Assembly (NCBI RefSeq): GCF_947568225.1
Contig: NZ_CANOOQ010000001.1
Span: 744,001 to 808,000, forward strand
From: Faecalispora anaeroviscerum
GTDB lineage: Bacteria > Bacillota > Clostridia > Oscillospirales > Acutalibacteraceae
Length of the DNA stretch: 64,000 nucleotides
Direction: 5' to 3'
Positions within the stretch are counted from its first letter, which is position 1; each line of letters begins with the position of its first letter. The notes beneath the pieces are model-generated. The model searched no databases. It had not been told where the DNA came from and saw nothing but the letters and a program-made list of their open reading frames with translations. The position numbers and the translations under genes are program-made. Below, in pieces: positions 33,714 to 43,700 of this stretch.

Positions 33714-34205
33714 TTATTGATACTTTCTGATGCCTTCAATATGAAGAAAACGGATGCGGTCGAATACATAAGAGCTTAAAGGACGCATAAATGCGTCGAA
33801 GGTATGGGCAGCAACATAAATTTCATCCGGTTCGACCGCCACAACAATGGGAGAATGATAAAATCGTCCGGTTTGATCGCCCAGCTGAATAATGTCCCCC
33901 GGTATCATTTCGGAGATGCCCGTTTCCGTGGCAAAGGGCCCTGGACCTTTATTCTTAGTTAGAAACTGGTACAAATAAACAACCCCCGTCCAGGAAGGGC
34001 TTCTATCGCTGCTGCTTCTGTAATACCATCCGTACGTGGGGGTGAAGTTCATCACACCGCTGCCAGCGTAAAGACATTGAGAGGCAAAATTAGTGCAGTC
34101 TCCTCCCAGGTTTTCAAAATTATAATAGGCCGGATTTCTCTGGAACGCCCATTTGCGGGCATACTCCACAGCAGCGGTCCGGTTATAGGCTACGATGCGA
34201 AGCAT
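33714..34205 (-). CDS. Putative amidase-domain (Amidase_6) protein
   Basis: A 163-aa single-domain member of the putative amidase family PF12671, a papain-like fold. The nucleophile Cys is in LGGDCTNFASQCLYAG (about residue 39), and a His in RFYHSPIVVAV plus AAHTFDAF complete the likely active site. There is no signal peptide. Start ATG 34205 follows GGAGG by eight bases. In spore formers such proteins are linked to spore or wall metabolism; here that is inference. Confidence 0.85.
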   Translation of the reverse strand: MLRIVAYNRTAAVEYARKWAFQRNPAYYNFENLGGDCTNFASQCLYAGSGVMNFTPTYGWYYRSSSDRSPSWTGVVYLYQFLTKNKGPGPFATETGISEMIPGDIIQLGDQTGRFYHSPIVVAVEPDEIYVAAHTFDAFMRPLSSYVFDRIRFLHIEGIRKYQ

Positions 34206-34271
34206 GGAAATTTCCTCCATTTATTTTAGATAGGATGCTATATCCTATGCATCGTAGTAAATTATGTACGC

Positions 34272-34303
34272 TTTCACCGCTATGCCGGAACACGGCGGTG
34301 AAA
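34272..34303. repeat. Inverted repeat between DUF1540 and amidase genes
   Basis: TTTCACCGC and GCGGTGAAA form a perfect 9-bp stem with a 14-base loop, 24 bases past the DUF1540 stop. No T run on the minus strand, so at best a weak terminator or mRNA end-protecting hairpin. Confidence 0.45.
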
Positions 34304-34326
34304 ACGCCTGACTTGGCAGAGTTGAA

Positions 34327-34503
34327 TTACTGCTTTGCGCGGAAGGACTGACAGTCTGTGCACTGATCCATGGTAGGATTCTGTTCATGGGTACCGATCT
34401 GAACCTTTTCCAAAGAACAAAAATCCTGTGCTGCGCAATGGTACTGACACTGTTCTACACTGCAACCGATTGACGGATTGGGATGGCTATTAGAATTCAT
34501 CAT
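34327..34503 (-). CDS. DUF1540 small cysteine-rich protein
   Basis: A 58-aa protein (MMNSNSHPNPSIGCSVEQCQ, then HCAAQDFCSLEKV and a final CTDCQSF). The spacing of its six Cys residues (Cx4C, Cx5C and Cx2C) matches DUF1540, a small, probably metal-binding family common in clostridia. AAAGGAGGCG precedes the double ATG at 34503 by seven bases. Function unknown; often sporulation-associated. Confidence 0.85.
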   Translation of the reverse strand: MMNSNSHPNPSIGCSVEQCQYHCAAQDFCSLEKVQIGTHEQNPTMDQCTDCQSFRAKQ

Positions 34504-34773
34504 CTGAGTTCGCCTCCTTTCACTGAAAGACTATTTATAGTATGGTAAAAACGAAACGAATTATGAAGTGCAAATTTTGAGATTGATTCGATCGGATGAG
34601 GATGGTACTATAGCGATACGACTAAAAAAATAGCATTTCATTCTTTCCCCGACTTTGATGAAGAAAGAATTGACAGATATAAAAGGTTTTAACTGTATCA
34701 AAATTTGAATGTTTCATATTTTTAGAAAAATGAGGTATTCTAAGGGAAAGAATGGAAAATAAGGAGCAATACC

Positions 34774-35583
34774 ATGAACCAAAGACATCCTAAAATGAAA
34801 AAAACAGCGGCTTTGCTGCTGATTTGCCTTTTGATTCTGGCTTCCTCGGTCTTGTTTTTGTTTGTTGCGCAAAATGAGCCTATGATCCACTGGATGAAAA
34901 CCTTTTCGCCCAGTGTTTCGAAATCCGCCTCTTCTTCAGAAGTCATTGGCGATTCCGCTTTGGAATCAAGACAAACGGAAACCTCCCTGTCAGCCTCAGA
35001 GCTGTTAACAGTATGGGAAAAAGATAGTAATTTAATTCTGGTCAACTGGGAATACGGTCTTCCGGATCATTACGAGCCTCATTTGGTCAAAGCGTATGAC
35101 ATGGAAATGGACGAGCGTATTATGGAGCCGTATCGTCAAATGGCAGCGGCTGCCTCGAAAGATGGAGTGACACTCTGGATTTCTTCCGCATATCGTGCCC
35201 CGGAACTGCAGAAAGAGCTTCTGGAAAGGGAAATTCAGGAGAACGAAAAAAAGGGGATGAGCTCCGCAGAAGCCAAGGAAAAAGCTGCTGCTGCCGTAGC
35301 TGCTCCGGGGCACAGCGAGCATAATACCGGTTTGGCGATTGATGTTAATGGTGTGCGGCCTGATTTTGAAAAAGAAAAGGGATATGAATGGCTGCAGAAG
35401 CATGCAGCGGAATACGGTTTTATTCTACGCTACCCGAAAGACAAAGAAAAAATAACGAAAATTATGTTTGAGCCTTGGCATTACCGGTATGTCGGTAAGG
35501 AAAATGCGCAAAAAATGAAAGAATTGGGCATGAGTTTGGAAGAATACGTGAATTACCTTGCACGAAACGAAGAAAATAATTGA
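34774..35583 (+). CDS. VanY-type D-alanyl-D-alanine carboxypeptidase (M15B)
   Basis: A 269-aa exported zinc peptidase that trims the terminal D-Ala from peptidoglycan stems. An N-terminal signal anchor (about 9-30) is followed by a Ser-rich linker and the M15 fold: zinc motif SEHNTGLAIDV (about 185-195) and EPWHYRYVG near the C terminus. AAGGAGC precedes the ATG by seven bases. The 270 bases upstream hold no gene. No van regulatory genes are near, so a wall-remodelling role is more likely than resistance. Confidence 0.92.
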   Translation: MNQRHPKMKKTAALLLICLLILASSVLFLFVAQNEPMIHWMKTFSPSVSKSASSSEVIGDSALESRQTETSLSASELLTVWEKDSNLILVNWEYGLPDHYEPHLVKAYDMEMDERIMEPYRQMAAAASKDGVTLWISSAYRAPELQKELLEREIQENEKKGMSSAEAKEKAAAAVAAPGHSEHNTGLAIDVNGVRPDFEKEKGYEWLQKHAAEYGFILRYPKDKEKITKIMFEPWHYRYVGKENAQKMKELGMSLEEYVNYLARNEENN

Positions 35584-35607
35584 ATAAATTCCAAATTTTG
35601 ATATAAT
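35580..35607 (+). promoter_or_regulatory. Promoter upstream of gltX
   Basis: TTGAAT (35580-35585), 16-base spacer, TATAAT (35602-35607) preceded by TTTTGA. It overlaps the vanY stop codon and fires toward gltX through the hairpin at 35645. Confidence 0.65.
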
Positions 35608-35644
35608 AACAAAAAGAGGCCGTTTACTTCTGAGAGAGGAAGGC

Positions 35645-35698
35645 GAAGATTTCCCCCGCCTTCGGCGGGGGAAATCTTCAACCGTCATTCTTTTTTTA
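35645..35698 (+). terminator. Strong hairpin with T run between promoter and gltX
   Basis: A perfect 16-bp stem (35645-35660 with 35664-35679) with a three-base loop, and a seven-T run at 35691-35697. It may terminate vanY, but it also lies in the leader of transcripts from the 35580 promoter, so it could attenuate gltX. The T run is some 11 bases from the stem, which is long for an efficient terminator. Confidence 0.7.
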
Positions 35699-35746
35699 GG
35701 AACACGCTGAAAGCAAGAAACGACTCAATCCTGAAGGGGTGTTACT

Positions 35747-37204
35747 ATGCAAGAGAAAAAAATTAGAACCAGATTTGCTCCCAGTCCCACCGGATTTATG
35801 CACGTGGGCAATTTGCGCACAGCGCTGTATGAATACCTGATCGCCAAGAATCAGGGTGGGGATTTTGTCCTGAGAATCGAAGATACCGATCAGGAACGTC
35901 AGGTGGAGGGGGCTGTCGAGGTCATTTACAACACCTTGAAAATGGTTGGTCTGCAGCACGACGAAGGCCCCGATATCGGCGGTCCGTACGGTCCGTATGT
36001 ACAGAGCGAGCGCATGAGTACCTATAAAAAGTATGCAGAGCAGCTTGTACAGGAGGGGAAGGCGTATTACTGCTTTTGTACAAAAGAGCGTCTTACCTCT
36101 CTGCATGAGGAAAACACGTTTGGCGGGTATGACCGCCATTGCCGAAATCTGCCCCAAGAGGAAATCGACCGTCTGCTTGCGCAGGGCACTCCCTATGTGA
36201 TTCGCCAGAAGGTGCCGGCCGAGGGTGCCACAACGTTTCACGATACCGTTTACGGCGATATCTCTGTGGAAAATAAAGAGCTCGAGGATCAGGTTCTGCT
36301 GAAATCTGATGGTTTTCCCACCTATAACTTTGCCAATGTGATCGACGATCATTTGATGGAGATCACTCATGTGGTGCGTGGCAGCGAATACCTGTCCTCT
36401 ACACCGAAGTACAATTTGCTATACGAGGCCTATGGCTGGGAAATACCGACGTATGTGCATCTGCCGCTGATTAAGGGCAGAAATGCCGACGGTACCGCTT
36501 CTAAGCTCTCCAAACGCCATGGCTCCACCGGTTTTGCCGATCTGGTCAAGGAAGGCTACCTGCCTGAGGCAATCATCAACTATATTGCCCTTCTGGGCTG
36601 GTGCCCCAAGGATAACGAGGAAAAAATGGACATGCAAGGGCTGATCGAGCGCTTTGCGATTGATGGTATCAGCAAGTCCCCCGCAATTTTTGACTATGAC
36701 AAGCTTACTTGGCTCAACGGGGAATACCTGCGCGCAATGACGCCGGAGCAGTTTACAGAGCTTGCGATGCCGTATTATCAAAAGGTGTTCGGCGACACGC
36801 AGGCCGATTGGTCTGTGCTAACGCTGATTCTACAGCCCCGCGTGACCAAGCTCAGTCAAATCCCCGAGATGGTGGGATTTTTGAAGGATCTGCCGGATTA
36901 TTCCGCTGAGTTCTTTATAAATAAAAAAAGTAAAACAACGCTCGAAAATTCCGCGCCCATTTTGCGTGAGGCGATTTCTGTTTTGAAAGAGCTGTCTGAC
37001 TGGACGGTGCCGAGTCTGCACGAGGCGCTTTTAGCACTGGCTCTGCGGCTTGAGATAAAAAATGGGACGCTGCTTTGGCCTGTTCGCATTGCTGCGGCCG
37101 GCCAGACCGTTACGCCGGGCGGCGCAATGGAGATTTTGGCCATTCTTGGCCGGGAAGAGTCTTTGCGCCGGCTGGAGCTGGGCCTGAAAAAATGTGAAGG
37201 ATAA
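35747..37204 (+). CDS. gltX: Glutamyl-tRNA synthetase
   Basis: A 485-aa class I aminoacyl-tRNA synthetase. The HIGH-type motif is TGFMHVGNLR (residues 15-24) and the KMSKS-type motif is SKLSKRHG (about 248-255); the C-terminal anticodon-binding helical domain is present. Length is typical. GAAGGGG lies eight bases before ATG 35747. glnS follows after 13 bases. Because a dedicated GlnRS is encoded next door, this enzyme may be discriminating for tRNA-Glu, though its specificity cannot be read off. Confidence 0.95.
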   Translation: MQEKKIRTRFAPSPTGFMHVGNLRTALYEYLIAKNQGGDFVLRIEDTDQERQVEGAVEVIYNTLKMVGLQHDEGPDIGGPYGPYVQSERMSTYKKYAEQLVQEGKAYYCFCTKERLTSLHEENTFGGYDRHCRNLPQEEIDRLLAQGTPYVIRQKVPAEGATTFHDTVYGDISVENKELEDQVLLKSDGFPTYNFANVIDDHLMEITHVVRGSEYLSSTPKYNLLYEAYGWEIPTYVHLPLIKGRNADGTASKLSKRHGSTGFADLVKEGYLPEAIINYIALLGWCPKDNEEKMDMQGLIERFAIDGISKSPAIFDYDKLTWLNGEYLRAMTPEQFTELAMPYYQKVFGDTQADWSVLTLILQPRVTKLSQIPEMVGFLKDLPDYSAEFFINKKSKTTLENSAPILREAISVLKELSDWTVPSLHEALLALALRLEIKNGTLLWPVRIAAAGQTVTPGGAMEILAILGREESLRRLELGLKKCEG

Positions 37205-37217
37205 TGGGGAGAGTATT

Positions 37218-38903
37218 ATGAGCGAAGAAAAAAGAGAACCGTTGAATCAGGAGTCTTTCGGCAATTTCATTCATGAATTTGTTACGGAAGATATTGCGCC
37301 GGGTGGACGCTTTGAAGGAAAGCGCATTCATACCCGTTTTCCTCCTGAGCCAAACGGCTATCTCCATATTGGCCACGCAAAGGCAATTTGCATCGATTTT
37401 GGCACAGCGGAAAAGTTCGGCGGCATCTGCAACCTGCGTATGGATGATACAAATCCCAGCAAAGAAGATACCGAATATGTAGACGCCATCCAGGCGGATA
37501 TCCGGTGGCTGGGCTACGATTGGGACGACCGTTTTTACTATGCTTCCGACTATTTCGAAACGATGTATCAGCTTGCCGAAAAGCTGATACAGAATGGCCT
37601 TGCGTATGTATGCCAGCTGACGCCCGAGCAGATGAAGGAAAACCGAGGCGACCTGAAAAATCCGGCGGTCAGCCCGTATCGCGATCGCCCGGTGGCGGAA
37701 AGTCTGGATCTGTTCCGCAGAATGCGGGCCGGAGAATTCCCGGACGGAGCCATGACGCTGCGCGCGAAGATCGACTTGGCCTCCGGTAATTTTAACATGC
37801 GTGACCCCGTTCTGTACCGCATCAGCCACACCTCTCACCACAGAACCGGCGATGCATGGTGCATTTACCCCATGTACGACTACGCGCATCCTATTGAAGA
37901 TGCAATGGAGGATATTACGCATTCGCTGTGCTCCCTGGAGTTTGAGGATCACCGCCCACTGTACGATTGGGTGATTCAGAATGTCGACCTGCCTTCAAAG
38001 CCCCGCCAGATTGAGTTTGCCCGCCTTGGCATCAACAACACGGTGATGAGCAAGCGCCGCCTGCGCCTTTTGGTAGAAAAGAAATATGTTTCCGGTTGGG
38101 ATGATCCCCGTATGCCTACCCTGTGTGGCCTGCGCCGCCGTGGCTATACGCCGGCATCTATCCGAAACTTTATTGAGCGCCTGGGCATCTCCAAAGTCAA
38201 CAGCACGGTGGAATATGCCTTTTTGGAGCATTGCCTGCGCGAAGACCTGAACCTGAACGCGCAGCGTGTCATGTGTGTGCTCGACCCTGTCAAGCTGATC
38301 ATTACCAATTATCCGGAAGACCAAGTGGAAGAGTTCGAGATGGAAAACAACCCCAACCGCCTTGAGGACGGAACACGTAAGGTCGATTTTTCACGGGAAG
38401 TCTGGATTGAACGCGACGACTTTACCGAAACGCCGACAAAGGGATATTTCCGTTTATTCCCCGGCAATGAGGTTCGCCTGAAAACGACGTACATTGTTCG
38501 CTGCACCGGCTGCCAAAAGGATGAAACCGGCAACGTGGTTGAGGTCTATGCAGAATATGACCCCGCTACACGCGGCGGGAATACGCCGGACGGCAGAAAG
38601 GTGAAAGGGACCATTCACTGGGTCAATGCGAAATCAGCGGTTTCGGCAGAGGTTCGCCTGTATGATAACCTGTTTACTGTTCCCGATCCGGAATCCGGTG
38701 AGTTTTTGGAACTGCTGAATCCCGATTCGCTGAATACTTTGAAAGACTGCAAGGTGGAACCCGACGTGGCCGGAGCCTGTGCGCCAGCTTCGTTCCAGTT
38801 CATGCGCCAGGGCTATTTTTGCCCAGATATTGACAGCACACCGGAGCATCCGGTCTTTAACCGTTCGGTTTCGCTCAAAGACAGCTTTAATAAAAAGAAA
38901 TAA
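37218..38903 (+). CDS. glnS: Glutaminyl-tRNA synthetase
   Basis: A 561-aa class I synthetase with the GlnRS pattern: FPPEPNGYLHIGHAKA contains the HIGH motif, VMSKRRL the KMSKS motif, and two C-terminal beta-barrels bind the anticodon. The first 20 residues are extra relative to bacterial proteobacterial forms only slightly. I chose ATG 37218, preceded by GGGGAGAG. GlnRS is scattered in Firmicutes, most of which form Gln-tRNA by transamidation, so this gene is probably of transferred ancestry in the lineage. Co-transcribed with gltX. Confidence 0.95.
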   Translation: MSEEKREPLNQESFGNFIHEFVTEDIAPGGRFEGKRIHTRFPPEPNGYLHIGHAKAICIDFGTAEKFGGICNLRMDDTNPSKEDTEYVDAIQADIRWLGYDWDDRFYYASDYFETMYQLAEKLIQNGLAYVCQLTPEQMKENRGDLKNPAVSPYRDRPVAESLDLFRRMRAGEFPDGAMTLRAKIDLASGNFNMRDPVLYRISHTSHHRTGDAWCIYPMYDYAHPIEDAMEDITHSLCSLEFEDHRPLYDWVIQNVDLPSKPRQIEFARLGINNTVMSKRRLRLLVEKKYVSGWDDPRMPTLCGLRRRGYTPASIRNFIERLGISKVNSTVEYAFLEHCLREDLNLNAQRVMCVLDPVKLIITNYPEDQVEEFEMENNPNRLEDGTRKVDFSREVWIERDDFTETPTKGYFRLFPGNEVRLKTTYIVRCTGCQKDETGNVVEVYAEYDPATRGGNTPDGRKVKGTIHWVNAKSAVSAEVRLYDNLFTVPDPESGEFLELLNPDSLNTLKDCKVEPDVAGACAPASFQFMRQGYFCPDIDSTPEHPVFNRSVSLKDSFNKKK

Positions 38904-38912
38904 TAACAGCTT

Positions 38913-38947
38913 GCCCCGGCCTGCAGTATTGCAAAGCCGGGGCTTTC
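38913..38947 (+). terminator. Rho-independent terminator after glnS
   Basis: GCCCCGGC pairs perfectly with GCCGGGGC around a 15-base loop, followed by TTTCT. Confidence 0.75.
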
Positions 38948-39012
38948 TAACGCCGCAGTTTCCGCTGGCGGCAAAATCGGCGCGCGCCGGTGTATTACCA
39001 GGCGCTACGCTT

Positions 39013-39186
39013 TCACTTTTTCTTGGTAAGATCGGGGAAAAAGCTGTCTGGATTTTTTTTGAATTGCTGAACAAGATCCAGTTCAAGACTGCTTTTCTCC
39101 GATTTGTTATTGTAGTACCCCATCCAACGGGGAACCGGATTTTGATCGGGATTTTTGCAGTCGTAAATTTTGGTTCTGACCTCCAT
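39013..39186 (-). CDS. Small protein, unknown
   Basis: A 57-aa basic, polar protein (MEVRTKIYDCKNPDQNPVPR at the start, ending in TKKK) with a single Cys and an Asn/Tyr-rich middle. GGAGGTGG lies four bases before the ATG at 39186, a convincing site. No family recognised. Confidence 0.6.
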   Translation of the reverse strand: MEVRTKIYDCKNPDQNPVPRWMGYYNNKSEKSSLELDLVQQFKKNPDSFFPDLTKKK

Positions 39187-39441
39187 GTTTCCACCTCCGC
39201 ACAAATGCTGGTACCAATATAATATGCGCATGGAGTAAAATTGGTCATCCAAAAACAAATAAGATTTTGCGGAAATTTTGTCTTAGAGCTTTTCCAATCT
39301 CCGTAAAGATGTTATAATTATAATATGAATATGTACTGGCTTACAATCCGGTACCGCGCTGAAGAACCGATGTGTTTTTAGACAGTAGGTCGTCAAATCT
39401 CTGCCGTGTGATATGCAAAAGAAAGAATGAGGTGAAACATC

Positions 39442-39549
39442 ATGCAAAAAAGCTTATCGATCGCCAGCTTTGTTTTGGGAATTGCGGCTACAATGGTCAG
39501 CGTCGCTTTGACCGTGCTTCAGATTGTCAGCCTGAAAAAGAGCCGCTGA
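39442..39549 (+). CDS. Very small single-pass membrane protein
   Basis: A 35-aa peptide: MQKS, a hydrophobic helix of about 24 residues (IASFVLGIAATMVSVALTVL), then a basic end LKKSR. AGGTGA lies about eight bases before ATG 39442, and TATAAT-like sequences lie near 39315. The length and layout resemble regulatory or toxin-like membrane peptides, but there is no sign of an antitoxin. Its short length leaves doubt that it is a gene. Confidence 0.45.
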   Translation: MQKSLSIASFVLGIAATMVSVALTVLQIVSLKKSR

Positions 39550-39643
39550 GCAATCGAAACCAATGAAATACAAGCATATTTTCCGGCGCGGCAAGCAGAA
39601 GATGGCTGCCGTGCCGGTTTTCTTTACGGAAAAGGGGGATTGT

Positions 39644-40798
39644 ATGAAGCTGCTGCATCTGGCGGATTTACATATTGGCAAGCGCGTCAATGAATTCAGT
39701 ATGCTTGAAGATCAGCGGGCCATATTAAAACAGATTTTAGAAGTTGCCGAGCAGGAGATGCCCGATGCCGTTTTGATTGCCGGGGATGTTTATGACAAAA
39801 CCATTCCGCCCGGGGAGGCGGTTTCTGTTCTGGACGACTTCTTGACCGGCTTGGCTTTTTTAAGGCTGCCGGTTTTTATGATTTCCGGGAACCACGATTC
39901 TGCGGAGCGCCTGGGCTTCGGCAGCCGCATTCTACGCCGTCAGGGAATTACGATCGCCGCAGCTTACGATGGCGCCTTAGAGCCGATCCTGCTGCAAGAT
40001 GAGTACGGGGTGGTGGAGCTTTACCTTTTGCCTTTTATCAAGCCTGCGCTGGCTGCTCCGTTTTTTCCGGAAAAAGAACTGGAATGCACGGAAGATGCCG
40101 TGCGTTTGATTTTGGAATCGGTTTCTGAACAGCCGAACTACCGCAGAGTTCTGGTTGCGCATCAGTTCGTGACCAACCGGGGAGAGCTGCCGCAGCAGTC
40201 AGATTCTGAAACCGCCTATGTCGGCGGTTCGGACGCGGTGGACGCCGGAGTCTTTCATGCCTTTGATTATGTGGCGCTGGGGCATCTGCATGGCCCGCAG
40301 AAAATGCTGTGCGACACCATTCGATATGCCGGTTCCCCTCTTAAATATTCCTTTTCGGAAAGCAGACAGAAAAAATCTGTAACGATTGTTGAGCTGATGG
40401 AAAAAGGCAATACATTCATCCGGCAGATTCCCCTTGTTCCGCTGCGCGATATGAGAGAGATCCGCGGCCCGATCGATCAGCTGACCGACCCGCAGGTCGT
40501 CGATTCCGCAAATTCCCAGGATTATATTCACGCTACCCTGACGGATACGGAAGAACTGATGGACCCCATCGGCCGTCTGCGCAGATTTTACCCGAATATT
40601 ATGAGGCTGGATTTTGAAAATCGTTTCAGCAAAGAAACAAAGCAGAAAAACGCAGCGTCCGGAGAAGACCTTTCTCAAAAAACACCAATGGAGCTGTTTC
40701 AGGATTTCTTCCAAATGCAAAACCAGAAAGAAATGACACAGGAGCAAACCCAGATTATGGAAGCTCTGTTTCTCAGCAATCAGGAGGGAACGCGATGA
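39644..40798 (+). CDS. sbcD: Exonuclease subunit SbcD
   Basis: A 384-aa Mre11-type metallophosphoesterase, the nuclease partner of SbcC in hairpin and double-strand-break processing. Metal motifs: LHLADLHIGK at the start, IAGDVYD, MISGNHDSAERL and ALGHLHGPQ. I chose ATG 39644, preceded by AAGGGGG; the open frame back to 39563 has no family similarity. Its stop overlaps the SbcC start (ATGA). Confidence 0.94.
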   Translation: MKLLHLADLHIGKRVNEFSMLEDQRAILKQILEVAEQEMPDAVLIAGDVYDKTIPPGEAVSVLDDFLTGLAFLRLPVFMISGNHDSAERLGFGSRILRRQGITIAAAYDGALEPILLQDEYGVVELYLLPFIKPALAAPFFPEKELECTEDAVRLILESVSEQPNYRRVLVAHQFVTNRGELPQQSDSETAYVGGSDAVDAGVFHAFDYVALGHLHGPQKMLCDTIRYAGSPLKYSFSESRQKKSVTIVELMEKGNTFIRQIPLVPLRDMREIRGPIDQLTDPQVVDSANSQDYIHATLTDTEELMDPIGRLRRFYPNIMRLDFENRFSKETKQKNAASGEDLSQKTPMELFQDFFQMQNQKEMTQEQTQIMEALFLSNQEGTR

Positions 40799-43700
40799 AG
40801 CCAAAGCATTTAACTGTCAGCGCGTTTGGCCCCTTTGCAGGCAAGGTAGAAATTCCGTTTGAGCAGTTTGGCGGCGCGGGTTTGTTTTTAATTACCGGAG
40901 ATACCGGTGCAGGGAAAACAACGCTGTTTGATGCAATTTCCTTTGCGTTGTTTGGGGAATCAAGCGGCAGTGTGCGTCCGGTGGACAGCCTTCGCAGTGA
41001 TTTTGCGCGGCCCGAAGATAAAACCTATGTAGAGCTGTCTTTTCTGCACCGCGAACAGGAATACTTTTTACGCAGGAATCCCAAATATCCCCGCCCCAAA
41101 AAGAGCGGTGAAGGTTTTACGGAGGAACCTGCGGATGCCGCGCTGACCTTCCCAAACGGCAAAGTGATCACCGGAAACGTGCGGGTGACCGGTGCGGTCA
41201 CCGAGCTTTTGGGCATCGATTATAAGCAGTTCAAGCAGATCGCCATGATCGCGCAGGGAGAATTCTTAAAGCTTCTGTTGGCCGATCACCGGGAGCGAGC
41301 GGAAATTTTTCGCCGGGTGTTCGGAACGGCTCCCCTGGAAGCGGTGCAGCTGGAACTAAAAAAGCGTGAAAAAGCAGCCAGAATTGAATGGGACGATTGT
41401 TGTAAAGCTATATTACAGTACACAGGTGATTTACTTTACAGCGAGGAGCAGGCCGCAAAACCTCTGGTTCAGACATGGGCAGCCGAGCAGAATCTGCACC
41501 GTATAGACGAAATGACAGCACTCTGGAACAAAATGCTGCAGGAGGATGAAACTCTTCTCGAAGCCCGGAAGACTCAGCAAAAGCATGTGGGGGAAGCCGA
41601 CGCGCAGCTGATTGCCGAACAAACCTGCGCGGAACAGATCAATCGGATGTTACGTGAACTGGAACAAGCTTTGCTCCGACGCGAGGAGCTGTTGAAAGGA
41701 GAACCGCAGATCCGGCAGACGGAACAACTGGCTCGATTGGCCGGTGCCGCTGCGGAACAGGTGCTGCCGTATGAAAAAATCTATCTTTCCGCGAGAGAAA
41801 ACGCAGATCGGTTGGAAAACGGGATCCGAGCTCTGGGCGAGCGCTCGGTTTTGCTGGAACAGCAGCTGCAGCAGCTGGAGTCAAACTGGAAAAAAGAGCA
41901 GGAGGCCGAACCGCAGCGCACAAAGCTTGCAGAGCATTTAACAGGTCTGCGCTCCGCTCTACCGGATTATGAGCATTATAACGCGTTGACACAGCAGCAG
42001 AAGAATTTAGAGCGTGCACTTTCGCAGAACGCTCTTCGTTTGGAGCAAATGATAAAAAAAAGAGAAGCACTCACTCAAGAGAGGGAGGAACGCCAGACCC
42101 TGATGACACAGTCTGCAGACGCACCGGTTTCTCTTGTGAAATGCGAAAAGGAAAAAGAAGCGGCTGAAGCTTTGCGTACCAATCTGCTCCAGCTGCACGG
42201 TATGGCAGCAAAGTTAGAAGTGATGGAATCAGAAAAGCAGAATGCACAGAGAAATTATCTTGCCGCTGAAGAGGAATATACGAAAATTCACCATCTGTGT
42301 GAAGAAAAGGAGCTTTTGTATTTTCGTCAGCAAGCAGGTGTTCTGGCCGGCCGGTTGCAGTCGGGTGAGCCTTGCCCGGTTTGCGGCTCGAAAGAACACC
42401 CCAAGAAGGCGGAAATGATCGATGGCGCTCCGGACGAGCAGGAACTGCAACATTTGCGCAAGCAACAGGAGCAGGCCACGGCCCGCCTGCGGGAAACCAG
42501 CTCGCAGGCGCACGGGAAAGAGGTTGAGGTGCAATCGGCCTGGCAGGTGCTGCGCCAGCAGTGGCAGCATATTCTGCCGGATATCGCTCCGCAGGAAGGG
42601 ATTCCTGCGCTCAAAGCTCAGATTGTCGCACTAGGTATGGAAAACACAGGGCGTAAAAAAAGTCTGGAGCAAAAGTACGGCGAGCTGCTGCAGCTTTGTA
42701 AAAATCGGGAACTCTGGGCCAAAGAGTTCGACGAAACACAGCAGCTCCTAAAAGAATCGGAACCTCTTGTACAGCGCGAAACCGAAGAAAAATCGCGGCT
42801 TTCTTCACAGACTAGTGCAAAACAGGCGGAAGTATCTCTGCTTCGCAAAAAGCTGCCTTGTGAAACAGAGGAAGAACTGGGGCGGTTGATTTTGCAGTCC
42901 GAGACCCGATTAGGGGAGATGAAAAAACGGCTTCAGGAGAGTGAAGCCGCTTTTTCCAAAGGTTGCAATGAGCTGGATAGCGTCCGCGCTGTTTTGCAGG
43001 AAAATGCGAACCAGCTGACAGAACAGAAAAAAAAGCTGGAGCAAACCGAACAGGATTACCGCAAAGCGCTGGAGAAAAATCAGTTTAATGAGGAAAAATA
43101 CCGGGCTGCGCTGGCTAATCAGAGCCGAATTGAAGCCTGGCGGAATGAGGTGCAGTCCTTTACGGAGAGCCAGCGCTTTACCGAAGAGACGATCCGCCGC
43201 CTGAGCAAAGAAACGGCGGGGAAAAACCCGGTGGATGTCGAAAAGCTGGCCTTGCGGCAGGAAGAGCTGAAAAGAGAAAAATCCGTTTTGGAGGAACAGA
43301 TTTCTCAAATTTCACAGCGCTTTCATGGGAATCAACGGACTCTGCAAAGGCTGGAAGAAGCACTGCGGCAGAAGGAGAAGCTAGAGCATCGTTATCTGGT
43401 GCTGTCGTCTCTTTCCAGAACGGCAAACGGCGAACTGCCTGAACGCCAAAAGCTGGCGTTTGAGCAATATGTGCAGGCGGCGTATTTTCAAATGGTAATT
43501 CAGGAAGCCAATAAGCGGATGAATCGAATGACAAACGGTCGGTTTGAGCTTCTGCGAAAGGAAATTCCCGAGGATAATCGCAGTCAGTCCGGCTTGGAGC
43601 TGGACGTGATGGATTACTATACCGGCAAGCTGCGCTCGGTACGCTCCCTGTCCGGAGGGGAATCCTTCAAGGCTTCGCTGTCGCTGGCCCTGGGATTATC

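Noticed and set aside
39345..39365. GGTACCGCG, reminiscent of the T-box core that pairs with uncharged tRNA
   Set aside because: The T-box consensus AGGGTGGNACCGCG is not matched around it, no antiterminator or terminator follows, and the next gene is a 35-codon peptide rather than a synthetase.
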